This document shows positions 8,776 through 19,197 of a DNA stretch of 64,000 nucleotides, piece after piece. The stretch comes from Comamonadaceae bacterium PBBC1 (GTDB lineage Bacteria; Pseudomonadota; Gammaproteobacteria; Burkholderiales; Burkholderiaceae_C). The stretch spans positions 1 to 64,000 of the forward strand of contig NKIP01000008.1 of NCBI GenBank assembly GCA_002256145.1, given 5' to 3'. The translations under genes and the position numbers were made by a program. Numbering within the stretch: position 1 is the first letter of the stretch; the number at the start of each line of letters is the position of its first letter. Under the pieces are notes generated by a model. That model was given only the letters and a program-made list of their open reading frames with translations, searched no databases and was not told the DNA's origin.

Positions 8776-8801
8776 GGGCCGCAGCAAGCGGCCCTTTTTT
8801 T
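8776..8801 (+). terminator. Rho-independent terminator after hpf
   Basis: The stem GGGCCGC (8776-8782) pairs with GCGGCCC (8788-8794) around the loop AGCAA, followed by seven T residues. It lies 20 bases after the hpf stop codon and separates hpf from ptsN. Confidence 0.92.
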
Positions 8802-8905
8802 ATTTTGGGTACCCACTTTGACCTGAATAGTCCAACTCAGACACCGCGGCGACACGTGGTATCCCGACCCTCAGGACTGAACAGGTGCATAATCCGGCCT
8901 CGACC

Positions 8906-9373
8906 ATGAATCGCCTTTCCTCCATATTGCCTGTTGCCCAAGTTCTTGTCGGGGTGGAAGCCACCAGCAAGAAACGTGCATTTGAAGAAGCCGGACTTCT
9001 CTTTGAGAACCTGCATGGATTGTCTCGTGCACTGGTGACCGACAGCTTGTTTGCGCGTGAACGGCTTGGTTCGACGGGTTTGGGTCATGGTGTGGCCATT
9101 CCTCACGGTCGAATCAAGGGGCTGAAGTCGCCCATGGCGGCCGTGTTCCGTTTGGCCCAGCCCATTGGCTTTGACGCGCCAGATGAACAGCCCGTTAATT
9201 TGTTGATTTTTTTGTTGGTCCCAGAAGCGGCGACCCAAAAACACCTCGAAATTCTGTCTGAAATCGCCGAATTGCTCAGCGACACTGTCTTGCGTGAAAA
9301 CATCAAGAACAGTTCAGCCCAAGAGGGCTTGCACCAGTTGATAGCCCAGTGGCGTTCAGCGCAAACCGTCTGA
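8906..9373 (+). CDS. ptsN: PTS IIA-like nitrogen regulatory protein PtsN
   Basis: A 155-residue EIIA(Ntr) domain protein, the terminal phospho-acceptor of the nitrogen phosphotransferase system. In other proteobacteria it regulates potassium transport, carbon storage and stress signalling. The phosphorylation site is the His of [11 protein letters not shown] (residue 67), preceded by the family's [12 protein letters not shown] segment. The start at 8906 gives the usual N-terminus (MNRLSSILP); a GTG at 8885 in the same frame is less likely. It is followed after 28 bases by hprK, matching the usual partner order. A potassium transporter (kup) is encoded about 11 kb away, but nothing in the sequence ties the two. 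Confidence 0.92.
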   Translation: MNRLSSILPVAQVLVGVEATSKKRAFEEAGLLFENLHGLSRALVTDSLFARERLGSTGLGHGVAIPHGRIKGLKSPMAAVFRLAQPIGFDAPDEQPVNLLIFLLVPEAATQKHLEILSEIAELLSDTVLRENIKNSSAQEGLHQLIAQWRSAQTV

Positions 9374-9401
9374 AGCGCCAACCCCCAGGGAGATTGCTGC
9401 G

Positions 9402-10343
9402 ATGAAGCCATCCGTCATCAGTGCCGATGTTCTGTTTGAAGATCACCGGGGAAAGTTGAAATGGCAATGGCTGGCGGGACTGGGCGCTTCAGAGCGTCGA
9501 TTTGACGATGTGGCCGTTCGAGAAGCCCGATCCGGTGCCGATCTGGTGGGTTATCTCAATTACATCCATCCCTACAGGGTGCAGATCTTGGGGCCGCGTG
9601 AGGTGGCCTACCTGACCAACTCCACTCCTGAAGATTGCGCCCGACGCATTGCCCGCATTGTGACCTTGGAGCCCCCTGTCTTGGTGTTGGCCGATGGACA
9701 GTCAGCGCCTGAGGCTTTGCTGTCCATGTGCGAGCGGGCTCAAATTCCCATGTTCTCGACCGACCAGTCATCGGCGTTCGTGATCGATGTTCTTCGGGCT
9801 TATTTGTCCAAGCATTTTGCCGATCGCACCACCATGCACGGTGTGTTCATGGACATTTTGGGCATGGGTGTGCTCATCACCGGCGAGTCCGGTTTGGGCA
9901 AGAGTGAGTTGGGGCTGGAGTTGATTTCGCGCGGCAATGGCTTGGTGGCCGACGATGCCGTGGATCTTTACCGCATCAACCAGACCACCATCGAAGCGAG
10001 ATGCCCTGATTTACTCCAAAATCTGTTGGAAGTGCGAGGGATCGGTCTGCTCGATATCCGTGCCATTTTTGGTGAAACCGCTGTGCGCCGCAAGATGCGG
10101 CTCAAATTGATTGTTCATTTGGTGCGCAAGGAGACCCTGGAGCGGGACTATGAGCGTTTGCCATCAGAGCCCTTGACCCAGGACGTGCTGGGCATTCCGG
10201 TGCGCAAGGTGGTGATTCAGGTGGTGGCAGGTCGCAACATTGCGGTTTTGGTCGAGGCTGCCGTTCGCAATACCATTTTGCAAATGCGGGGCATTGACAC
10301 CTACCAAGAATTCATTGAGCGCCAACGCCGCGCCATGACATGA
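9402..10343 (+). CDS. hprK: HPr kinase/phosphorylase
   Basis: A 313-residue bifunctional enzyme that phosphorylates or dephosphorylates HPr on a serine. The Walker A motif GESGLGKSE begins at about residue 161. The HprK signature [16 protein letters not shown] follows around 205-220. The N-terminal half has the substrate-binding-like fold typical of the family. In proteobacteria without sugar PTS permeases HprK usually sits beside ptsN, as here, and is thought to set the phosphorylation state of the regulatory PTS. The first codon ATG at 9402 follows AGGGAGA at good spacing. The gene is convergent with fur. Confidence 0.95.
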   Translation: MKPSVISADVLFEDHRGKLKWQWLAGLGASERRFDDVAVREARSGADLVGYLNYIHPYRVQILGPREVAYLTNSTPEDCARRIARIVTLEPPVLVLADGQSAPEALLSMCERAQIPMFSTDQSSAFVIDVLRAYLSKHFADRTTMHGVFMDILGMGVLITGESGLGKSELGLELISRGNGLVADDAVDLYRINQTTIEARCPDLLQNLLEVRGIGLLDIRAIFGETAVRRKMRLKLIVHLVRKETLERDYERLPSEPLTQDVLGIPVRKVVIQVVAGRNIAVLVEAAVRNTILQMRGIDTYQEFIERQRRAMT

Positions 10344-10367
10344 AGCGTCCCGGCGGCTGACTGTTCA

Positions 10368-10799
10368 TCATCCGGGGCTGCGGTGAGGGCAGGGGTTTTG
10401 AATGCAGTGGGCATACAGGCTCAGTGCATGGTCCGCAATCACAAAACCTTTGGCTTGTGCAACGGCTTGTTGGCGCGACTCGATTTCAGGGTCAAAAAAC
10501 TCCTCAACCCGACCGCAATCAAGACACACCATGTGGTCGTGGTGTTGCCCTTCATTGAGTTCATAAACAGCTTTGCCACTTTCGAAGTGGTTCCGGCTCA
10601 AAATGCCTGCTTGCTCAAATTGGGTCAATACCCGGTAAACCGTGGCCAAGCCAATGTCGGCGTTGTCTTGGAGCAAATGACGAAACACATCTTCGGCCGT
10701 CATGTGGCGCATTTGGGCGCTTTGAAAAACTTCCAGAATTTTCAAGCGGGGCAGAGTGGCTTTGAGGCCGTTGCTTTTGAGTTCTTCGATGTGGCTCAT
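10368..10799 (-). CDS. fur: Ferric uptake regulator Fur
   Basis: A 143-residue Fe2+-dependent repressor of iron acquisition genes. The N-terminal winged-helix domain includes the DNA-recognition helix segment ([15 protein letters not shown], 51-65). Metal-site ligands are visible: His86, His87 and His89 in the HHDH segment, Cys92 and Cys95 in CLDC, then His124, His131, Cys132 and Cys137. It is divergent from bamE across an 84-base gap, the classical fur-omlA arrangement in which the two promoters face away. Length and all signature residues are standard. Confidence 0.96.
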   Translation of the reverse strand: MSHIEELKSNGLKATLPRLKILEVFQSAQMRHMTAEDVFRHLLQDNADIGLATVYRVLTQFEQAGILSRNHFESGKAVYELNEGQHHDHMVCLDCGRVEEFFDPEIESRQQAVAQAKGFVIADHALSLYAHCIQNPCPHRSPG

Positions 10800-10848
10800 G
10801 GTTTCAAGGGTTCGGTCAGGGCTTGCCGTGGCTGTGCAAAGCTGCCGC

Positions 10849-10865
10849 TACAATGATCTGATCAT
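10849..10865 (+). promoter_or_regulatory. Probable bamE -10 element overlapping a 13-bp palindrome
   Basis: TACAAT (10849-10854) fits a sigma-70 -10 element about 30 bases before the bamE start. It overlaps the palindrome ATGATC-T-GATCAT (10853-10865). A TTGCCG lies upstream but with 20-base spacing, so the -35 is uncertain. The palindrome could bind a regulator; it is too short and too GATC-like to be called a Fur box. Confidence 0.4.
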
Positions 10866-10883
10866 ATCGGTACGCCCACAACC

Positions 10884-11426
10884 ATGACAGCCTCCATGAC
10901 ATTTCGCACACCTGCTCTTCTTGTTGCGCTTTTTTTGAGCGTGGGTTTGAGCGCTTGTGGCGGTCTTTCCGGCAACATCAACCGCGACACCTTCAAGCCT
11001 TATGTGCCCGAGGTGGTGCAAGGCAATTTCGTCTCCAAAGAGCAACGTCAGGCGCTGCGTCCCGGAATGCAGCGTGCGCAGGTGCGGGACATTCTGGGCA
11101 CGCCATTGATCGCCAGTTTGTTTCATGCCGACCGTTGGGACTATGCGTTCAGCATTGAGCGCCAAGGTGTCCCTGCTCAAAACTTCAGACTGACGGTGTA
11201 CTTCAAAGGCGATGTGCTTGAACAAGTGGACAGCGATGTGCTGCCCAGCGAGTCGGAGTTCGCAGGTCGATTGGCCGGCCCCAGGGCCAATGTCAAGGTG
11301 CCCGTTTTAGAAGCCACAGAAGAGGCCTTGAAGAAGTTTGAGGCACCCAAGCCTGTCATGGACACTGTGCGGCCGCCAGCTGCTCTGCCCAGCCAATACC
11401 CGCCTTTGGAGCCCGCTCTTCGCTGA
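10884..11426 (+). CDS. bamE: Outer membrane protein assembly factor BamE (SmpA/OmlA lipoprotein)
   Basis: A 180-residue outer-membrane lipoprotein of the BAM complex, which inserts beta-barrel proteins. It has a signal peptide ending in the lipobox LSAC (Cys25), then the conserved SmpA/OmlA domain with QRQALRPGMQRAQVRDILGTP and the FHADRWDYAF block. The C-terminal 50 residues are a Pro-rich extension. A second in-frame ATG (10899) would only shorten the signal peptide. It lies divergent to fur and 64 bases ahead of dapB, with a terminator-like hairpin between the two. Confidence 0.92.
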   Translation: MTASMTFRTPALLVALFLSVGLSACGGLSGNINRDTFKPYVPEVVQGNFVSKEQRQALRPGMQRAQVRDILGTPLIASLFHADRWDYAFSIERQGVPAQNFRLTVYFKGDVLEQVDSDVLPSESEFAGRLAGPRANVKVPVLEATEEALKKFEAPKPVMDTVRPPAALPSQYPPLEPALR

Positions 11427-11430
11427 GTGG

Positions 11431-11467
11431 CGCAGCCCAAGTCACCGCTTGGGCGCGGTTCTTTTTT
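11431..11467 (+). terminator. Terminator between bamE and dapB
   Basis: The stem CGC(A)GCCCAAG pairs with CTTGGGCGCG (11448-11457) around the loop TCACCG, with one bulged A. It is followed by GTTC and six T residues. It lies a few bases after the bamE stop and ends 22 bases before dapB, so bamE and dapB are probably separate or partially coupled units. Confidence 0.65.
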
Positions 11468-11489
11468 CAGATTCACTTGTTTTGAAGTC

Positions 11490-12305
11490 ATGACCTCTTT
11501 GAATTTATTGCCAATCACGGTTGCCGGTGCTTCGGGCCGCATGGGGCAGATGCTGATCGAGGCCATCTTGGCCTCTGATGATTGTCGGCTGGCCGGTGCG
11601 CTGGACATGGCGTCAAGCCCCACCTTGGGTCTGGATGCAGGGGCCTCTTTGGGCCAGGTCACGGGCACGGCCGTGACCGCTGATTTGCGCCAAGGTCTGA
11701 GCGGCTCGTCTTGTTTGATTGATTTCACGCGCCCCGAGGGCACGCTGGCACACCTTCAGGTTTGTCGTGAACTCGGGGTCAAGGCGGTGATTGGAACCAC
11801 AGGTTTCAGTGAGGCGCAAAAGGCAGAGATCGCTGAATTGGCCAAAGACATGGCCATTGTCATGGCCCCCAACATGAGCGTGGGGGTGAACGTGACTTTG
11901 AAACTGCTGCAAATGGCCGCTCAGGCCATGTCCACCGGTTACGACATCGAGATCATCGAAGCTCACCATCGCCACAAGGTCGATGCCCCTTCGGGCACGG
12001 CCCTCAAAATGGGTGAGGTGATTGCCCAAGCCATTGGCCGGGATCTCAAGGAGTGCGCGGTTTATGAGCGCTATGGCCATACCGGTGAGCGCGATCCTTC
12101 CACCATCGGTTTTTCCACCATTCGCGGCGGGGACATTGTGGGTGACCACACGGTGCTTTTTGCGGGCATTGGTGAGCGCATTGAGGTCACGCACAAATCG
12201 TCCAGTCGATCGACCTATGCGCAAGGCAGTTTGCGTGCCGTTCGGTTTTTGGCAGGGCTGGAACGGGGCTTGTTTGACATGTTCGATGTGTTGAATCTGC
12301 GTTGA
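11490..12305 (+). CDS. dapB: 4-hydroxy-tetrahydrodipicolinate reductase
   Basis: A 271-residue enzyme of lysine and diaminopimelate biosynthesis that reduces hydroxy-tetrahydrodipicolinate with NAD(P)H. The nucleotide-binding GASGRMG is at residues 13-19. GTTGF follows, and the signature [15 protein letters not shown] carries the catalytic His pair and the Lys. The ATG at 11490 gives a family-typical length (E. coli DapB is 273 residues); the frame is open upstream but that part lacks conserved sequence. An ExbB/TolQ-like gene follows after 25 bases, a common betaproteobacterial neighbour. Confidence 0.95.
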   Translation: MTSLNLLPITVAGASGRMGQMLIEAILASDDCRLAGALDMASSPTLGLDAGASLGQVTGTAVTADLRQGLSGSSCLIDFTRPEGTLAHLQVCRELGVKAVIGTTGFSEAQKAEIAELAKDMAIVMAPNMSVGVNVTLKLLQMAAQAMSTGYDIEIIEAHHRHKVDAPSGTALKMGEVIAQAIGRDLKECAVYERYGHTGERDPSTIGFSTIRGGDIVGDHTVLFAGIGERIEVTHKSSSRSTYAQGSLRAVRFLAGLERGLFDMFDVLNLR

Positions 12306-12330
12306 TCTGCCTGTCAGATCAAAAGTAGCC

Positions 12331-12978
12331 ATGAACCTGAACGACTTTTTGTTGCACAGCGATGTGCTCAGTCGGGTGTTGGCGCTTTTGTTGTTGGCGC
12401 TGTCGGTCGGCAGTTGGGTGGTCATGGCCTGGAAGTGGCGATTGTTGTCCCGAGTAGCTCAGGATGTTCCTCGCAGTGTGGCTGCGTTTTGGCAGTCCAC
12501 GGGTTTTGAGGATGCCCGACAAAGGGTGGCTCAATATGACCGCGACGCCTGTGTGTTGCCCTTGCTCGAGTCCACCCTGGAGCCCTTGGGCGGAACTTTG
12601 GCCTCGGCGGGGGAACGCCACCCCCAATTGACCCGGGTGTTGCGGGACGCCATGCAAACGGTGTTGCGTCGTCTGCAATGGGGCCAGGTGTTGTTGGCCA
12701 CCGCGGGGTCCATTTCCCCTTTTATGGGCTTGCTGGGAACGGTTTGGGGCATCTTCAATGCCTTGACCGGCATGGCCGAAGGAGGGGCTTTGACGATTGA
12801 CAAAGTGGCCGGCCCTGTGGGTGAGGCCCTGATCATGACCGCTGCCGGCCTGGCGGTGGCCATTCCTGCCGTGCTGGGCTACAACTTGCTGGGTCGACGC
12901 ATTGGTCAGATCGAGGCCGAGCTTGAAGGTTTTGCGCACGATCTTCGCGCACTGTTGTCCGACAAGCCGCTGGGCTGA
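12331..12978 (+). CDS. exbB: MotA/TolQ/ExbB proton channel family protein
   Basis: A 215-residue inner-membrane protein with three hydrophobic segments (about residues 10-32, 115-137 and 160-185). These belong to the TolQ/ExbB family that forms the proton-conducting pentamer energising TonB or TolA. The conserved GxxxxxGLLGTVWGI region (SISPFMGLLGTVWGIFNA) and the downstream GPVGEALIMTAAGLAVAIPAV segment are intact. The ExbD/TolR partner begins four bases after its stop. Whether the pair serves TonB or Tol is not fixed by sequence; the absence of tolA and tolB nearby and the later TonB-family gene (25154-26080) favour ExbB. Confidence 0.85.
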   Translation: MNLNDFLLHSDVLSRVLALLLLALSVGSWVVMAWKWRLLSRVAQDVPRSVAAFWQSTGFEDARQRVAQYDRDACVLPLLESTLEPLGGTLASAGERHPQLTRVLRDAMQTVLRRLQWGQVLLATAGSISPFMGLLGTVWGIFNALTGMAEGGALTIDKVAGPVGEALIMTAAGLAVAIPAVLGYNLLGRRIGQIEAELEGFAHDLRALLSDKPLG

Positions 12979-12982
12979 AAAC

Positions 12983-13402
12983 ATGGCATTTGGTCGCCTG
13001 TCTGCTCACAAAGCCGATCAGCCCATGAGCGAGATCAATGTCACACCTTTGGTGGACGTGATGTTGGTTTTGCTGGTGATTTTCATCGTCACGGCGCCTT
13101 TGATGAGCAGTGCCATACGACTGGACTTGCCCAGCAGTGAAGCGGGTGAGCCGGGTGCTGCCCCACAGTCGATGGTCTTGGTGGTGAATGCCCAAGGGGT
13201 GATGTTCATGAACGACCAAGTCATCACTGCCGACGCATTGCGTCTGAAACTGAGGGCAGCTGCGCAGCGCAATCCCCTGACTGAGCTAGAGCTTCGGGCC
13301 GATGCATCCGTGCCTTATGGCCGCGTGGTCGAGGCCATGGGGCTGGCCCAAAAAGCGGGCTTGAGCCGAATTGGCTTTGTGGCCCAGGTGGTTTCACCCT
13401 GA
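12983..13402 (+). CDS. exbD: Biopolymer transporter ExbD/TolR family protein
   Basis: A 139-residue partner of the preceding ExbB/TolQ protein. It has a short cytoplasmic N-terminus, one membrane helix and a periplasmic domain. The conserved [19 protein letters not shown] segment carries the essential membrane Asp (Asp25), which takes part in proton translocation. The start at 12983, four bases after the exbB stop, gives a normal length; the frame remains open upstream over exbB without conserved sequence. The tight spacing indicates co-translation. The C-terminal half ([18 protein letters not shown]) matches the ExbD periplasmic fold. Confidence 0.9.
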   Translation: MAFGRLSAHKADQPMSEINVTPLVDVMLVLLVIFIVTAPLMSSAIRLDLPSSEAGEPGAAPQSMVLVVNAQGVMFMNDQVITADALRLKLRAAAQRNPLTELELRADASVPYGRVVEAMGLAQKAGLSRIGFVAQVVSP

Positions 13403-13473
13403 GTTTGCTGCCGGGTCACCCTGACGGTCAGGTGTGCGGGATCGCCACCGCCCAAGCCCTACAATTTAGCCCT

Positions 13474-16161
13474 ATGCAAGACAAGTACAACCACCTCGAA
13501 GTCGAACCCGCTGCACAGTCCCGCTGGACCGCCCGCGATGCCTACCGCGTCACCGAAGACGCTAGCAAAAAGAAGTTTTACGCTTGCTCCATGTTGCCTT
13601 ACCCCAGTGGCAAGCTGCACATGGGCCATGTGCGCAACTACACCATCAACGACATGCTCACGCGCAGCCTGCGCATGAAGGGCTTCAATGTCCTCATGCC
13701 CATGGGCTGGGATGCGTTTGGTCTGCCCGCCGAAAACGCCGCCTTGAAGAATGGCGTGCCCCCGGCCAAGTGGACGTACGAGAACATCGCGTACATGAAA
13801 AAGCAGATGCAGGCCATGGGCCTGGCCATCGACTGGTCACGCGAAGTCGCCACCTGCGACCCGACCTATTACAAGTGGAACCAGTGGCTGTTTTTGAAGA
13901 TGCTGGAAAAAGGCATTGCCTACCGCAAGACCCAGGTCGTCAACTGGGACCCGGTGGACCAGACCGTGCTGGCCAACGAGCAAGTCATCGACGGCAAAGG
14001 CTGGCGCACCGGCGCTCCGGTTGAAAAGCGCGAGATCCCCGGTTACTACCTGAACATCACCGCTTACGCCCAAGAGCTGCTGGACCATGTGCAGATCGGC
14101 AACGACAAGGCCACGCTGAACGGCTGGCCCGACAAAGTCCGCCTGATGCAGGAAAACTGGATTGGCAAGAGCGAAGGCGTGCGCTTTGCGTTCCCGCACA
14201 GCATCGCTGGCGCTGACGACGCTTTGATCGGCGACGGCAAGATGTACGTGTTCACCACCCGCGCCGACACCATCATGGGCGTCACGTTTTGCGCGGTGGC
14301 GGCTGAACACCCGCTGGCGCTGCATGCGGCTGCCGGCAATCCCGCGCTGGCGGCTTTTCTCGAAGAATGCAAGAGCGGCGGCACGACCGAGGCCGAAATG
14401 GCCACGCAAGAGAAAAAGGGCATGGCCACGGGTCTGTTCGTGACGCACCCACTGACCGGTGCGCAAGTTGAAGTGTGGGTTGGCAACTACGTGCTCATGA
14501 GTTACGGCGATGGCGCCGTGATGGGCGTGCCTGCGCACGACGAGCGTGACTTTGCGTTTGCGCTGAAGTACGCCTTGCCGATCCAGCAGGTCGTGTCCGT
14601 CAAGGACCAGGTCTTCGACGCCACCGTCTGGCAGGACTGGTACGGGGACAAACAAATCTGTGTGTGCATCAACTCCGGCGAACTCGATGGCTTGACCCAA
14701 AAAGTCGCTGCCTCCAAAGTGGCCGAATTGTTGGCCGCCAAAGGCTTGGGCGAGAAAAAAACCACCTGGCGTCTGCGCGACTGGGGCGTGAGCCGCCAGC
14801 GCTACTGGGGCACGCCGATCCCGATCATCCATTGCGAGGAGCACGGCGCGGTGCCCGTGCCTGAAAAAGACCTGCCCGTGGTGCTGCCGCAAGACTGCAT
14901 TCCCGACGGCTCGGGCAACCCGCTGCACAAGCACGAAGGTTTCCACGCAGGCGTAACTTGCCCCGTGTGCGGCAAAGCGGCCCGCCGCGAGACCGACACC
15001 ATGGACACCTTTGTGGATTCGTCTTGGTACTTTATGCGCTACTGCGACCCGACCAACACCGAGAAGATGGTGGCGGACGGCGCCGACTATTGGATGCCGA
15101 TGGACCAGTACATCGGTGGCATCGAACATGCGATCCTGCACCTCTTGTACGCCCGCTTCTGGACCAAGGTCATGCGCGACCTGGGCCTGGTCAAGGTGGA
15201 CGAGCCCTTCAGCAAGCTGCTCACACAGGGCATGGTGCTCAACCACATCTATTCGCGCCGCACCGCCAAGGGCGGCAAAGATTACTTCTGGCCGCACGAC
15301 GTCGAGCATGTGCTCGACGAGACCGGCAAGGTCGTGGGTGCCAAGCTCAAGAACGAAGCCGACAGCGGCGATGGCCGCTTGCCCGTGGGCACGGCCATCG
15401 ACTACGAGGGCGTGGGCACCATGTCCAAGTCCAAGAACAACGGCGTGGACCCGCAGGACCTGATCGAGCGCTACGGTGCCGACACGGCCCGCCTGTACAC
15501 CATGTTCACCGCACCGCCTGAGGTGACACTGGAGTGGAACGACTCGGCCGTGGAAGGCAGCTACCGTTTCTTGCGCCGGGTCTGGAACTTCGCGTTCAAG
15601 CACCACGAATTGCTGCGCTCGGCCACCAGCCAAGACCTGAGCCAAGCCGCTTTGGGCGATTCGGCCAAGGCCTTGCGCCGCGAAATGCACTTGGTGCTCA
15701 AGCAAGTGGGTTACGACTACGAGCGCATGCAATACAACACGGTGGTGTCCGGTTGCATGAAACTGCTGAACGCGCTGGAAGACTTCAAGCCTGATGGCAG
15801 CCCAGGAGATACCGCCGCCCTGTGCGAAGGCGTCTCGCTCTTGATGCGCATGCTCTACCCCGCTTGCCCGCACATCACCGACGACATCTGGCAGCAGCTG
15901 GGTTACGCCCAGGCCGTGGGCGAATTGCTCGACGCGCCTTGGCCCACGGTGGACGAGTCGGCTTTGGAGCGCGACCAGATCGAGCTGATGCTGCAAATCA
16001 ACGGCAAGCTGCGCGGGTCCATCCTCGTGCCCGCCAGCGCCGACAAGGCCCAGATCGAAGCCGCTGCCTTGGCCAACGAAGCTTTCGTCAAGCAGGCCGC
16101 AGGTGCCGCGCCCAAAAAGGTGATTGTGGTGCCGGGCCGTTTGGTCAACGTGGTGATTTGA
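13474..16161 (+). CDS. leuS: Leucine--tRNA ligase
   Basis: An 895-residue class I aminoacyl-tRNA synthetase charging tRNA-Leu. The HIGH-type motif is HMGH at residues 49-52 ([13 protein letters not shown]). The KMSKS loop is MSKSK at about 650. The CP1 editing domain, with its TTRADT ([11 protein letters not shown]) segment, lies between. The zinc-like loop CPVC is also present. The start at 13474 follows a TACAAT element at 13460-13465 that may be its -10 box. An in-frame TTG upstream would add an unconserved extension. The order leuS-lptE-holA-proA is standard for the order. Confidence 0.96.
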   Translation: MQDKYNHLEVEPAAQSRWTARDAYRVTEDASKKKFYACSMLPYPSGKLHMGHVRNYTINDMLTRSLRMKGFNVLMPMGWDAFGLPAENAALKNGVPPAKWTYENIAYMKKQMQAMGLAIDWSREVATCDPTYYKWNQWLFLKMLEKGIAYRKTQVVNWDPVDQTVLANEQVIDGKGWRTGAPVEKREIPGYYLNITAYAQELLDHVQIGNDKATLNGWPDKVRLMQENWIGKSEGVRFAFPHSIAGADDALIGDGKMYVFTTRADTIMGVTFCAVAAEHPLALHAAAGNPALAAFLEECKSGGTTEAEMATQEKKGMATGLFVTHPLTGAQVEVWVGNYVLMSYGDGAVMGVPAHDERDFAFALKYALPIQQVVSVKDQVFDATVWQDWYGDKQICVCINSGELDGLTQKVAASKVAELLAAKGLGEKKTTWRLRDWGVSRQRYWGTPIPIIHCEEHGAVPVPEKDLPVVLPQDCIPDGSGNPLHKHEGFHAGVTCPVCGKAARRETDTMDTFVDSSWYFMRYCDPTNTEKMVADGADYWMPMDQYIGGIEHAILHLLYARFWTKVMRDLGLVKVDEPFSKLLTQGMVLNHIYSRRTAKGGKDYFWPHDVEHVLDETGKVVGAKLKNEADSGDGRLPVGTAIDYEGVGTMSKSKNNGVDPQDLIERYGADTARLYTMFTAPPEVTLEWNDSAVEGSYRFLRRVWNFAFKHHELLRSATSQDLSQAALGDSAKALRREMHLVLKQVGYDYERMQYNTVVSGCMKLLNALEDFKPDGSPGDTAALCEGVSLLMRMLYPACPHITDDIWQQLGYAQAVGELLDAPWPTVDESALERDQIELMLQINGKLRGSILVPASADKAQIEAAALANEAFVKQAAGAAPKKVIVVPGRLVNVVI

Positions 16162-16191
16162 GCGCACGCACCGGATGGATGCACACGCCCC

Positions 16192-16728
16192 ATGAGCACT
16201 TCGCGCCGACTTTGCCTTCGGGTCATGCTGGGTTTGCCCCTCACGGCAGGCCTGTCGGCGTGTGGGTTTCAGCTGCGCGGTGCCGCTGATTACCCGTTCA
16301 AAACCCTCTATGCCAATTTTTCAAGCACCTCCTCCTTGGGGGTCGAGTTGCGGCGAAATTTACTGGGCACAGGCCGCATTGAGCTGTGGAATGATCCGCC
16401 CCAAATGTTGAGGGCCGATGCGGTGCTGGACATCTTGAGCGAAGACCGCCAACAAGTGGTGGTGGGCGTGAACACCTCGGGGCAAGTGCGTGAATTGCAA
16501 TTGCGTTTGAAAGTGAAGTTTCGCCTGCGCACGCCCCAGGGGGTGAGCCTCATTGAGCCGGTCGAGTTGGCCCAGCAGCGCGACCTGAGTTTCACCGAGA
16601 CCGCTGCACTGTCCAAGGAAATCGAGCAGGGCATGATGTACCGCGACATGCAGTCGGACATCGTGCAGCAAATCATGCGCCGATTGGCCGCTGTCAAGTC
16701 GCTCGCCATGCCCTTGTCCAAGCCCTGA
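16192..16728 (+). CDS. lptE: LPS-assembly lipoprotein LptE
   Basis: A 178-residue outer-membrane lipoprotein that plugs the LptD barrel and helps deliver lipopolysaccharide to the cell surface. It has a signal peptide with the lipobox LSAC (Cys24), directly followed by GFQLRG, the hallmark LptE N-terminus. The rest has the alternating beta-strand character of the family (QVVVGVNTSGQVRELQLRLKVKF). It sits between leuS and holA as in many betaproteobacteria and ends ten bases before holA. Confidence 0.92.
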   Translation: MSTSRRLCLRVMLGLPLTAGLSACGFQLRGAADYPFKTLYANFSSTSSLGVELRRNLLGTGRIELWNDPPQMLRADAVLDILSEDRQQVVVGVNTSGQVRELQLRLKVKFRLRTPQGVSLIEPVELAQQRDLSFTETAALSKEIEQGMMYRDMQSDIVQQIMRRLAAVKSLAMPLSKP

Positions 16729-16738
16729 TTTGCACCCC

Positions 16739-17791
16739 ATGCAACTGGCGTACTCTCAACTTTCTGCGCACTTGCAAAAAGGCTTGCGCAGCCTGTATGT
16801 GCTCCATGGCGACGAGCCATTGATGCAACAAGAGGCGGCCGACGCCATTCGCGCCACCGCCCGCGCTCAGGGCTATACCGAGCGCAGTGTGCACACCGTG
16901 TCTGGGGCCCATTTTGACTGGAGCGAGGTGCTGGCTGCAGGCGGGTCGCTCAGCCTGTTTGCCGACAAACAAATCGTGGAAGTGCGCATTCCCACGGGTA
17001 AACCTGGCAAAGAGGGCAGCACGGCACTGCAGCAATTGGCTGTATCGACACAAGACAATGATTCGACCTTGACCCTGGTTTTGTTGCCCCGCCTGGATGC
17101 CGCCACACGCAAAGGGGCTTGGTTTGGCGCTTTGGAAAACTTGGGGGTGTTGGTCACGATTGACCCGATAGAGCGCAATGCTCTGCCCCAATGGATTGCC
17201 CAGCGATTGCAAGGCCAAGGCCAGCACGTCTTGGCGGGAGAGGCAGGCCAGCGGACTTTGCAGTTTTTTGCCGATCGTGTCGAAGGCAATTTGCTGGCTG
17301 CACACCAGGAAATCCAGAAACTGGGCCTGCTCTACCCGCCGGGTGAACTCACCCAGGCGCAGGTCGAGTCGGCGGTGGTCAATGTGGCCCGCTACGATGT
17401 GTTCAAGTTGTCTGAATCGGTATTGTCGGGTCAGGTGGCCCGGGTGCAGCGCATGCTCGATGGCCTGCAGGCCGAGGGCGAAGCCGCTGTGCTGGTGCAC
17501 TACACCATTGCGGAAGACATCCGTGCCATGAAACGCGTCAAAGACGCCATTGCTCAGGGTAAACCCATGCCCATGGCTTTGCGTGAACACAGGGTGTGGA
17601 GTCCGCGGGACCGTTTGTTTGAGCGCGTGCTGCCCACCATGAGCGCAGCACGGCTGCATGGCCTGCTGCAAGCGGCCCACCAAGTGGACGGCATTGTCAA
17701 AGGCCTCAAAGTGCCCGATTGGCCGACCGACCCTTGGCAAGCCCTGCAGCGATTGGCCGTGCGTTTTTCCCGCTTTTGCATCGTTCGCTGA
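16739..17791 (+). CDS. holA: DNA polymerase III subunit delta
   Basis: A 350-residue subunit of the clamp-loader complex that opens the beta sliding clamp. The N-terminal region [20 protein letters not shown] and the [14 protein letters not shown] segment are conserved HolA features. The middle part ([16 protein letters not shown]) and the helical C-terminal collar domain follow. The ATG at 16739 lies ten bases after the lptE stop; an earlier TTG at 16730 is possible but would overlap the spacer. proA follows after 29 bases. Confidence 0.94.
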   Translation: MQLAYSQLSAHLQKGLRSLYVLHGDEPLMQQEAADAIRATARAQGYTERSVHTVSGAHFDWSEVLAAGGSLSLFADKQIVEVRIPTGKPGKEGSTALQQLAVSTQDNDSTLTLVLLPRLDAATRKGAWFGALENLGVLVTIDPIERNALPQWIAQRLQGQGQHVLAGEAGQRTLQFFADRVEGNLLAAHQEIQKLGLLYPPGELTQAQVESAVVNVARYDVFKLSESVLSGQVARVQRMLDGLQAEGEAAVLVHYTIAEDIRAMKRVKDAIAQGKPMPMALREHRVWSPRDRLFERVLPTMSAARLHGLLQAAHQVDGIVKGLKVPDWPTDPWQALQRLAVRFSRFCIVR

Positions 17792-17820
17792 GCCACGTTT
17801 GCATCTGCGAAAATGCGTGC

Positions 17821-19101
17821 ATGACCGAATTGAATACCGTTGAACATGTGCAGGCCTTGGGCCTGCAAGCCAAAACAGCCTCAAGCCAGATGGCCCGGGC
17901 TTCGGCCGCCATCAAAAACAAGGCTTTGCGACATCTGGCCGCTTTGCTGCGCGAGAACACCGACGCCTTGCAACTGGACAATGCCAAAGACTTGGAACGT
18001 GCCCGCACAGCAGGCTTGGCGGAGCCCATGGTGGACCGTCTGAAATTGAGCCCCAAAGTGCTGGAAACCTGCGCCCAAGGCTGCGAACAGCTGGCCGCCA
18101 TGCCCGATGTGATCGGCGAAATCATTGGCATGAAGCAGGTGCCCAGTGGCATCCGTGTGGGTCAAATGCGGGTGCCCATTGGTGTGTTTGGCATGATTTT
18201 TGAGAGTCGCCCCAATGTGACCATCGAAGCGGCCAGCCTGTCCATCAAAAGCGGCAATGCCTGCATCTTGCGCGGCGGCTCCGAGGCGATTGAATCGAAC
18301 AAGGCCTTGGCCAAGCTGGTGCAGCAAGCGCTCGTCCACAGCGGTTTGCCCGTCAACGCGGTGCAGCTGGTGCAAACCACCGACCGCGCCGCCGTGGGCC
18401 AGCTCATCACCATGCCGCAGTTTGTGGACGTGGTCATCCCGCGTGGCGGCAAGGGCCTGATCGAGCGCATCAGCGCCGAAGCCAAGGTGCCCGTCATCAA
18501 GCACCTGGACGGCAATTGCCACACCTATGTGGACGATCCCTGCGACATCGACATGGCCGTCAAAGTGGCCGACAACGCCAAAACCCAAAAGTACAGCCCT
18601 TGCAACGCCAGCGAGAGCTTGCTGGTGGCGCGTGGTGTCGCGGCCGAATTTCTGCCCAAAATCGGCGCGATCTATGCGGCCAAAGGCGTGGAAATGCGCT
18701 GCTGCCCCAAGGCCAAGGCCATTTTGAGCCAGGTCACCGGGGCCAATTTGAAAGACGCGACCGAGCAGGACTGGTTTGAGGAATACCTGGCACCCATCAT
18801 CAGCATCAAGGTGCTTGAGGGGGTGGATGAGGCGATTGCCCACATCAACCACTTCAGCAGCCACCACACCGACGCCATCCTGACCCGCGACCACATGCAC
18901 GCCCAGCGCTTTTTGCGTGAAGTCGATTCGGCCAGCGTCATGGTCAACGCCAGCACCCGCTTTGCCGATGGCTTTGAGTACGGCCTGGGTGCCGAAATCG
19001 GCATCAGCACCGACAAGTTTCACGCCCGGGGCCCGGTGGGCATCGAGGGCCTGACCTCGCTCAAGTACGTGGTGCTCGGCGAGGGTGAAGTGCGTGGCTG
19101 A
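17821..19101 (+). CDS. proA: Glutamate-5-semialdehyde dehydrogenase
   Basis: A 426-residue NADPH-dependent reductase of proline biosynthesis that converts glutamyl-5-phosphate to the semialdehyde. The aldehyde-dehydrogenase-like fold shows [14 protein letters not shown], then [11 protein letters not shown]. The catalytic Cys is in SPCNASE (Cys261). The C-terminal [11 protein letters not shown] region appears here as [11 protein letters not shown], followed by [13 protein letters not shown]. The start at 17821 matches family length (E. coli ProA is 417 residues). The frame is open further upstream over holA but without conserved sequence. proB is not adjacent. Confidence 0.95.
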   Translation: MTELNTVEHVQALGLQAKTASSQMARASAAIKNKALRHLAALLRENTDALQLDNAKDLERARTAGLAEPMVDRLKLSPKVLETCAQGCEQLAAMPDVIGEIIGMKQVPSGIRVGQMRVPIGVFGMIFESRPNVTIEAASLSIKSGNACILRGGSEAIESNKALAKLVQQALVHSGLPVNAVQLVQTTDRAAVGQLITMPQFVDVVIPRGGKGLIERISAEAKVPVIKHLDGNCHTYVDDPCDIDMAVKVADNAKTQKYSPCNASESLLVARGVAAEFLPKIGAIYAAKGVEMRCCPKAKAILSQVTGANLKDATEQDWFEEYLAPIISIKVLEGVDEAIAHINHFSSHHTDAILTRDHMHAQRFLREVDSASVMVNASTRFADGFEYGLGAEIGISTDKFHARGPVGIEGLTSLKYVVLGEGEVRG

Positions 19102-19197
19102 TCACACCCGGGGGACGGTTGTCCGCTTGGCGCTTGCAATGCGCCGGAACGTCCCCATATCATCATTTTGATTTTCTGGTTCATCGAAGGCAAGTCC

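Noticed and set aside
10853-10865. The ATGATC-T-GATCAT palindrome in the fur/bamE gap as a Fur box.
   Set aside because: It is only 13 bases and lacks the GATAATGAT-like 19-base pattern, so autoregulation by Fur is not supported from sequence.
13837-16167. A 776-codon open frame on the minus strand opposite leuS.
   Set aside because: It mirrors a confidently identified leucyl-tRNA synthetase and lacks any conserved motif; a codon-bias shadow.
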